This document shows, in pieces, positions 48,447-51,066 of a DNA stretch of 51,066 nucleotides. The DNA lies in IMG/VR virus record IMGVR_UViG_3300032116_000298, positions 1-51,066 of that record. One strand, given 5' to 3'. The translations under genes and the position numbers were made by a program. Source of the stretch: a virus. A model generated the notes under the pieces. The model saw nothing but the letters and a program-made list of their open reading frames with translations. It was not told where the DNA came from and ran no database searches. How positions within the stretch are numbered: position 1 is the stretch's first letter; every line of letters starts with the position of its first letter.

Positions 48447-48904
48447 CAGACAACCGTCCAGTTTGAACCGGAAGGCACCGTCACCGTCACACCACTTGCA
48501 ATCGTGACCGGCCCGCCGCTGATGGCATTGTGTCCATCATTGACCGTTGAGGACTGCGTTATGACGGCTTCGTTCTCGATATACCCCATGCCGCCGATGA
48601 CGGCCCTTCCTGCGGGGTAGTCACAAAACACATCCTTGGTACCAGATGAGAAGTTGACCTTCGCCCCAGAGGCGCTGGAGGCAAGCACCGTGTCCCGAGA
48701 CAACGTTGTGCCCGAGGCTGTGTATGTGCCTATCCCCACCTCCCACTCAGAGGTGCCCTGGCCCGCGATGGTGTAGTACGTGGTGTTGGCGTTGCCGATG
48801 GCAGCAAAGGTCTGAAAACCCGTAACTGCCCCCGCCAGTGTCACCGATACGGTGCCGGTCGTTGTTGTAGTCTCACGGACTCGATCCGCAAGGACGAAGG
48901 GCAT
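48446..48904 (-). CDS. Tail fibre protein with shared C-terminal cassette
   Basis: 152 aa. ADRVRETTTTTGTVSVTLAG, then WEVGIGTYTASGTTLSRDTV is a recurrent phage tail-protein N-terminal domain. The end GGPVTIASGVTVTVPSGSNW is paralogous to the 46770 product. Overlaps the repeat-protein gene by 1 nt. Confidence 0.85.
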   Translation of the reverse strand: MPFVLADRVRETTTTTGTVSVTLAGAVTGFQTFAAIGNANTTYYTIAGQGTSEWEVGIGTYTASGTTLSRDTVLASSASGAKVNFSSGTKDVFCDYPAGRAVIGGMGYIENEAVITQSSTVNDGHNAISGGPVTIASGVTVTVPSGSNWTVV

Positions 48905-48905
48905 G

Positions 48906-49085
48906 TCAAGCCCCCGTCAGTTGGTCTTCATCAAACCAGCGTTGCTGAGTCACACCGTTTGTGTCCGTCCACTCGACGAGATACTGGATCACGCCGCTGT
49001 CGTCCATTCGCAGTGCCAACACTGGGCCTTGCGGCATGACGTTGGTGAGCTTTACAACATCACCCTTTTTGAATGCGGTGGCCAT
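48906..49085 (-). CDS. Small DUF2158/YodC-like protein
   Basis: 59 aa. FKKGDVVKLTNVMPQGPVLA, then VEWTDTNGVTQQRWFDEDQL is like the small SH3-like YodC/DUF2158 proteins. GGAGAG precedes the ATG; the stop ends 1 nt before the next ATG. Placed among structural genes. Role unknown. Confidence 0.75.
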   Translation of the reverse strand: MATAFKKGDVVKLTNVMPQGPVLALRMDDSGVIQYLVEWTDTNGVTQQRWFDEDQLTGA

Positions 49086-49094
49086 GTGCTCTCC

Positions 49095-49616
49095 TTATGC
49101 GGCATCGAGACTGAAAGTGTAAGTGACGGTCAGCGTATCGCCGTTGACCACCGAGCGATCCCCAGGCGACTGGAAATCAGAGGCCGAGAACAAAATGCCA
49201 GTGGTGCCGCCCTTGGTATTGTTGCTAGTCAGAAACGCGCCGCCAACGGTTGTGGTGCCGTTGATGCTGAAAGTGGCGGGAGAAGCCGAGTTGGTGATTA
49301 CCGACGGGTCCGCCGTGGTGGCGGTGCCAAACGTCACAGCCGGACGAGTGGCTTGGCTGTAGGCTGTCACTTCAGTCCAACCAATATGGGACGCCATCGT
49401 GTCACCGGCAGCAGGGCTGTTGGTAGCGCCAGAGCCGTACAGGCCAATGTACCAAACGGCTGTGTAACCAGAGCCAGAAAAGTACTTGGTGTTCATGTCT
49501 TGCAGGCCCTCGTTGACCACAAGGTTGTGGTTTTCCTCGGCCCACTTCAAATTCCCATCCTTGTCAAAGCACTGAACGGTGAACACGCCACCGGCTTTAA
49601 GTTTTTCGTTGAACAT
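49095..49616 (-). CDS. Virion structural protein
   Basis: 173 aa, beta-rich. NHNLVVNEGLQDMNTKYFSG, then TAVWYIGLYGSGA is a motif common in phage structural operons, always without assigned role in my memory. AAGGAGC lies upstream. Possibly an adaptor or decoration protein. Confidence 0.8.
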   Translation of the reverse strand: MFNEKLKAGGVFTVQCFDKDGNLKWAEENHNLVVNEGLQDMNTKYFSGSGYTAVWYIGLYGSGATNSPAAGDTMASHIGWTEVTAYSQATRPAVTFGTATTADPSVITNSASPATFSINGTTTVGGAFLTSNNTKGGTTGILFSASDFQSPGDRSVVNGDTLTVTYTFSLDAA

Positions 49617-49625
49617 GGTTGCTCC

Positions 49626-50048
49626 TTAAATGAGGCGGATTAAAGCAGATGTGCTGGTGTTGGCGGGCATCTGCACGGTGAAAGTGGTGGTCGATGTTTT
49701 GTCAGACCCAAAGTCCAGCACGCACACAGCGCCGTTGGCCCCCGGCGTGTAGATCAAGGCACCACGGGCCGTGATTGCTCCCGTCCACGCTGGAGACGAA
49801 AAGTTGATGTACGTAGTACTGCCGCTTGCGGTGTCTTGGCTTGAGACTGTGGCCGTGACAATCTCTCCACCAGCAACGTAATTGCCACCAGAGGCTTCAC
49901 CAGTCGAGGTGTACTCGGTGGTGGTCTGGTCCAGCGTGGCTGAGTTGGTGTACAGCGCCAGATAGAACGTGTCCGAGGCGAAGTTGATCGTGCCGTTGGC
50001 CAGACCCGACCGCAGCGTGTTGCAGGAGTAGTTACCGGTAAAGGCCAC
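49626..50048 (-). CDS. Virion structural protein
   Basis: 140 aa, Thr/Ser-rich beta protein. FASDTFYLALYTNSATLDQT, then a small-fold ending TTFTVQMPANTSTSALIRLI. Pairs with the 49095 gene, as commonly seen in related operons. No catalytic motif. Confidence 0.8.
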   Translation of the reverse strand: MAFTGNYSCNTLRSGLANGTINFASDTFYLALYTNSATLDQTTTEYTSTGEASGGNYVAGGEIVTATVSSQDTASGSTTYINFSSPAWTGAITARGALIYTPGANGAVCVLDFGSDKTSTTTFTVQMPANTSTSALIRLI

Positions 50049-50675
50049 TCAGATCACCTCAAAACTGTTTGCTTTGCGCACATTGTCTATCCAAGGTATC
50101 ACTTGAATATTGTTTGGCACGTGCAAGCCAGAGACCATCTCACCTTGTAGCGGGATGATGTGGTCTACATGCCACGGAAACCCAAACATTTTGGTGCGCA
50201 ACACGGCCAAATTGTACGCCTCTTTCAGCAACCATTTGTCGTCTTCCGTAAGCCAAGCGGGTGTACGGCGAATTTTTGCCAGCCTACGCGCAACGGTATC
50301 CGAATTGACCCTACCCCTGTTTTTTTCTTTAGTCTTTTTTGCGTATTGTTTTACTTTTTCAGGATTCTTTTTGCTCCAAGCAGCGATGCCAGCAAGAAAC
50401 TTTTCTCGGTTGTTTTTTCTGTACTCCGCGTCGGATGCACGTTTTTTTGCAATTAACTCTGGCTTCTGGCGCGCCTTTTCTGCGTCTTTACGCGCCTGAG
50501 CCTTGGTGCGCTCTGGATTTGAACGTCGGCTACGGCGCAGTATTTCTTTGGCACACTCCGCGCAAGCACCAGACACCCTGCGAAGACCTTCAAGCTGCGG
50601 ATGTTTTTTACAAACACTGCCGTAGCACGTTGGCAAGTCCAGGGCTTTGGCTTCCTGTCGTGTGTGCCTGGGCAT
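50049..50675 (-). CDS. HNH endonuclease inserted in the virion operon
   Basis: 208 aa from ATG 50675. N-terminal cysteine pairs (CYGSVC, CAEC) suggest a zinc finger, followed by a basic coiled region. The HNH core reads HVDHIIPLQGE, then HVPNNIQVIPW and NVRKANSF. It separates structural genes and fits a free-standing homing endonuclease. The region around 50300-50450 is AT-richer than its neighbours, consistent with transfer. Confidence 0.88.
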   Translation of the reverse strand: MPRHTRQEAKALDLPTCYGSVCKKHPQLEGLRRVSGACAECAKEILRRSRRSNPERTKAQARKDAEKARQKPELIAKKRASDAEYRKNNREKFLAGIAAWSKKNPEKVKQYAKKTKEKNRGRVNSDTVARRLAKIRRTPAWLTEDDKWLLKEAYNLAVLRTKMFGFPWHVDHIIPLQGEMVSGLHVPNNIQVIPWIDNVRKANSFEVI

Positions 50676-51066
50676 CATGCTACACCGTTGTTTTGGGGGA
50701 GCGGCGACAACCTGTACTGGCCGGACCTATAACTGTCCGATCTCTCAAGTCCATCACCCAGACGTTTAGCCAGAGCCAGGGCTTCTTTGTACTTACCGTC
50801 GTACAAGGCCATCATGTCGGCCTCACCCTTCATGTAGGTGTAAGCCTCAACCAGAGTGCCGTAGAGCAACACGCTGTCAAAGTTGTCGCCCAGCCAAGAA
50901 GTGCCCTCAGCGTTGAGCACGGACAGCACCGGGGCAGAGAAGCCCGATCCCGTACCACCAATAGAAGATGCCGCCGCAGACATGGTGTTGCCAACCACAT
51001 ACTTGCTGCCGTACTCAGAAATGGTGACCGAGAACACAGAACCCCCAGCGACCACAATCGTGGCCT
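50675..51066 (-). CDS. Partial virion adaptor-like protein
   Basis: About 130 C-terminal residues; the frame is open to the right edge, so the N-terminus is missing. LLYGTLVEAYTYMKGEADMM, then YKEALALAKRLGDGLERSDSYRSG-type ending matches a phage structural protein often found between capsid and tail genes (DUF6682-like, from memory). It anchors the right edge to the head-tail junction part of the genome. Confidence 0.75.
   Translation of the reverse strand, partial: ATIVVAGGSVFSVTISEYGSKYVVGNTMSAAASSIGGTGSGFSAPVLSVLNAEGTSWLGDNFDSVLLYGTLVEAYTYMKGEADMMALYDGKYKEALALAKRLGDGLERSDSYRSGQYRLSPLPQNNGVA

Overview
The window is most of the genome of a lytic-looking tailed phage with a short, podovirus-type tail. 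The supporting evidence is a terminase pair, a P22 gp10-like tail hub protein, very large internal (ejection-type) virion proteins, tail fibre genes, a holin/GH24-lysozyme pair, a family A DNA polymerase and a primase-helicase, with no tape-measure, sheath, integrase or recognisable lysogeny repressor. Many of the small early proteins resemble families I associate with phages and prophages of freshwater Betaproteobacteria (Burkholderiales). A rrn-type boxA also fits a Gram-negative host. The host assignment is inference.

Layout. Positions 1-2018 (minus strand) hold the two terminase genes; the large subunit runs off the left edge. Positions 2019-5016 are a control region. It holds two rightward genes (2494-3009, followed by a strong terminator; 3792-4316, DNA-binding-like), an iteron-like repeat block followed by AT-rich DNA (3053-3700, origin candidate), and a consensus sigma70 promoter (4321-4349). 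Downstream of that promoter come an operator-like dyad, a boxA antitermination element and about 600 nt of structured, apparently non-coding RNA. Positions 5017-28290 (plus strand) form one nearly unbroken early/middle operon, most genes overlapping by 1-4 nt. In order it carries small accessory proteins, a DUF3150-like/MoxR-AAA/VWA-metallopeptidase triad, some twenty-five small proteins, a VRR-NUC nuclease, DNA polymerase, a stand-alone sigma region-4 protein, a PD-(D/E)XK nuclease, an SNF2-type helicase, an HNH endonuclease, small HTH proteins, an SSB-like protein and a primase-helicase. A hairpin-plus-T terminator at 28357-28385 closes it. Positions 28386-51066 (minus strand) are the late virion and lysis genes, read towards the left.

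In the late direction the right edge starts inside an adaptor-like gene and the left edge ends inside the large terminase gene. Portal, scaffold and major capsid genes, expected between these two, are absent. The simplest reading is a circularly permuted genome with that stretch outside the window.

The most unusual signal is a 17-bp palindrome, TTTCGTACNGTACGAAA (eight exact copies, one with a single end mismatch), found only in the gene spaces of 2367-9035. Several copies sit directly in front of the ribosome-binding sites of early genes, and two sit about 30 nt downstream of strong sigma70 promoters. Together with the boxA, the structured leader and the sigma4-like protein, it suggests a dedicated transcriptional or translational control circuit that I do not recognise from a described phage.
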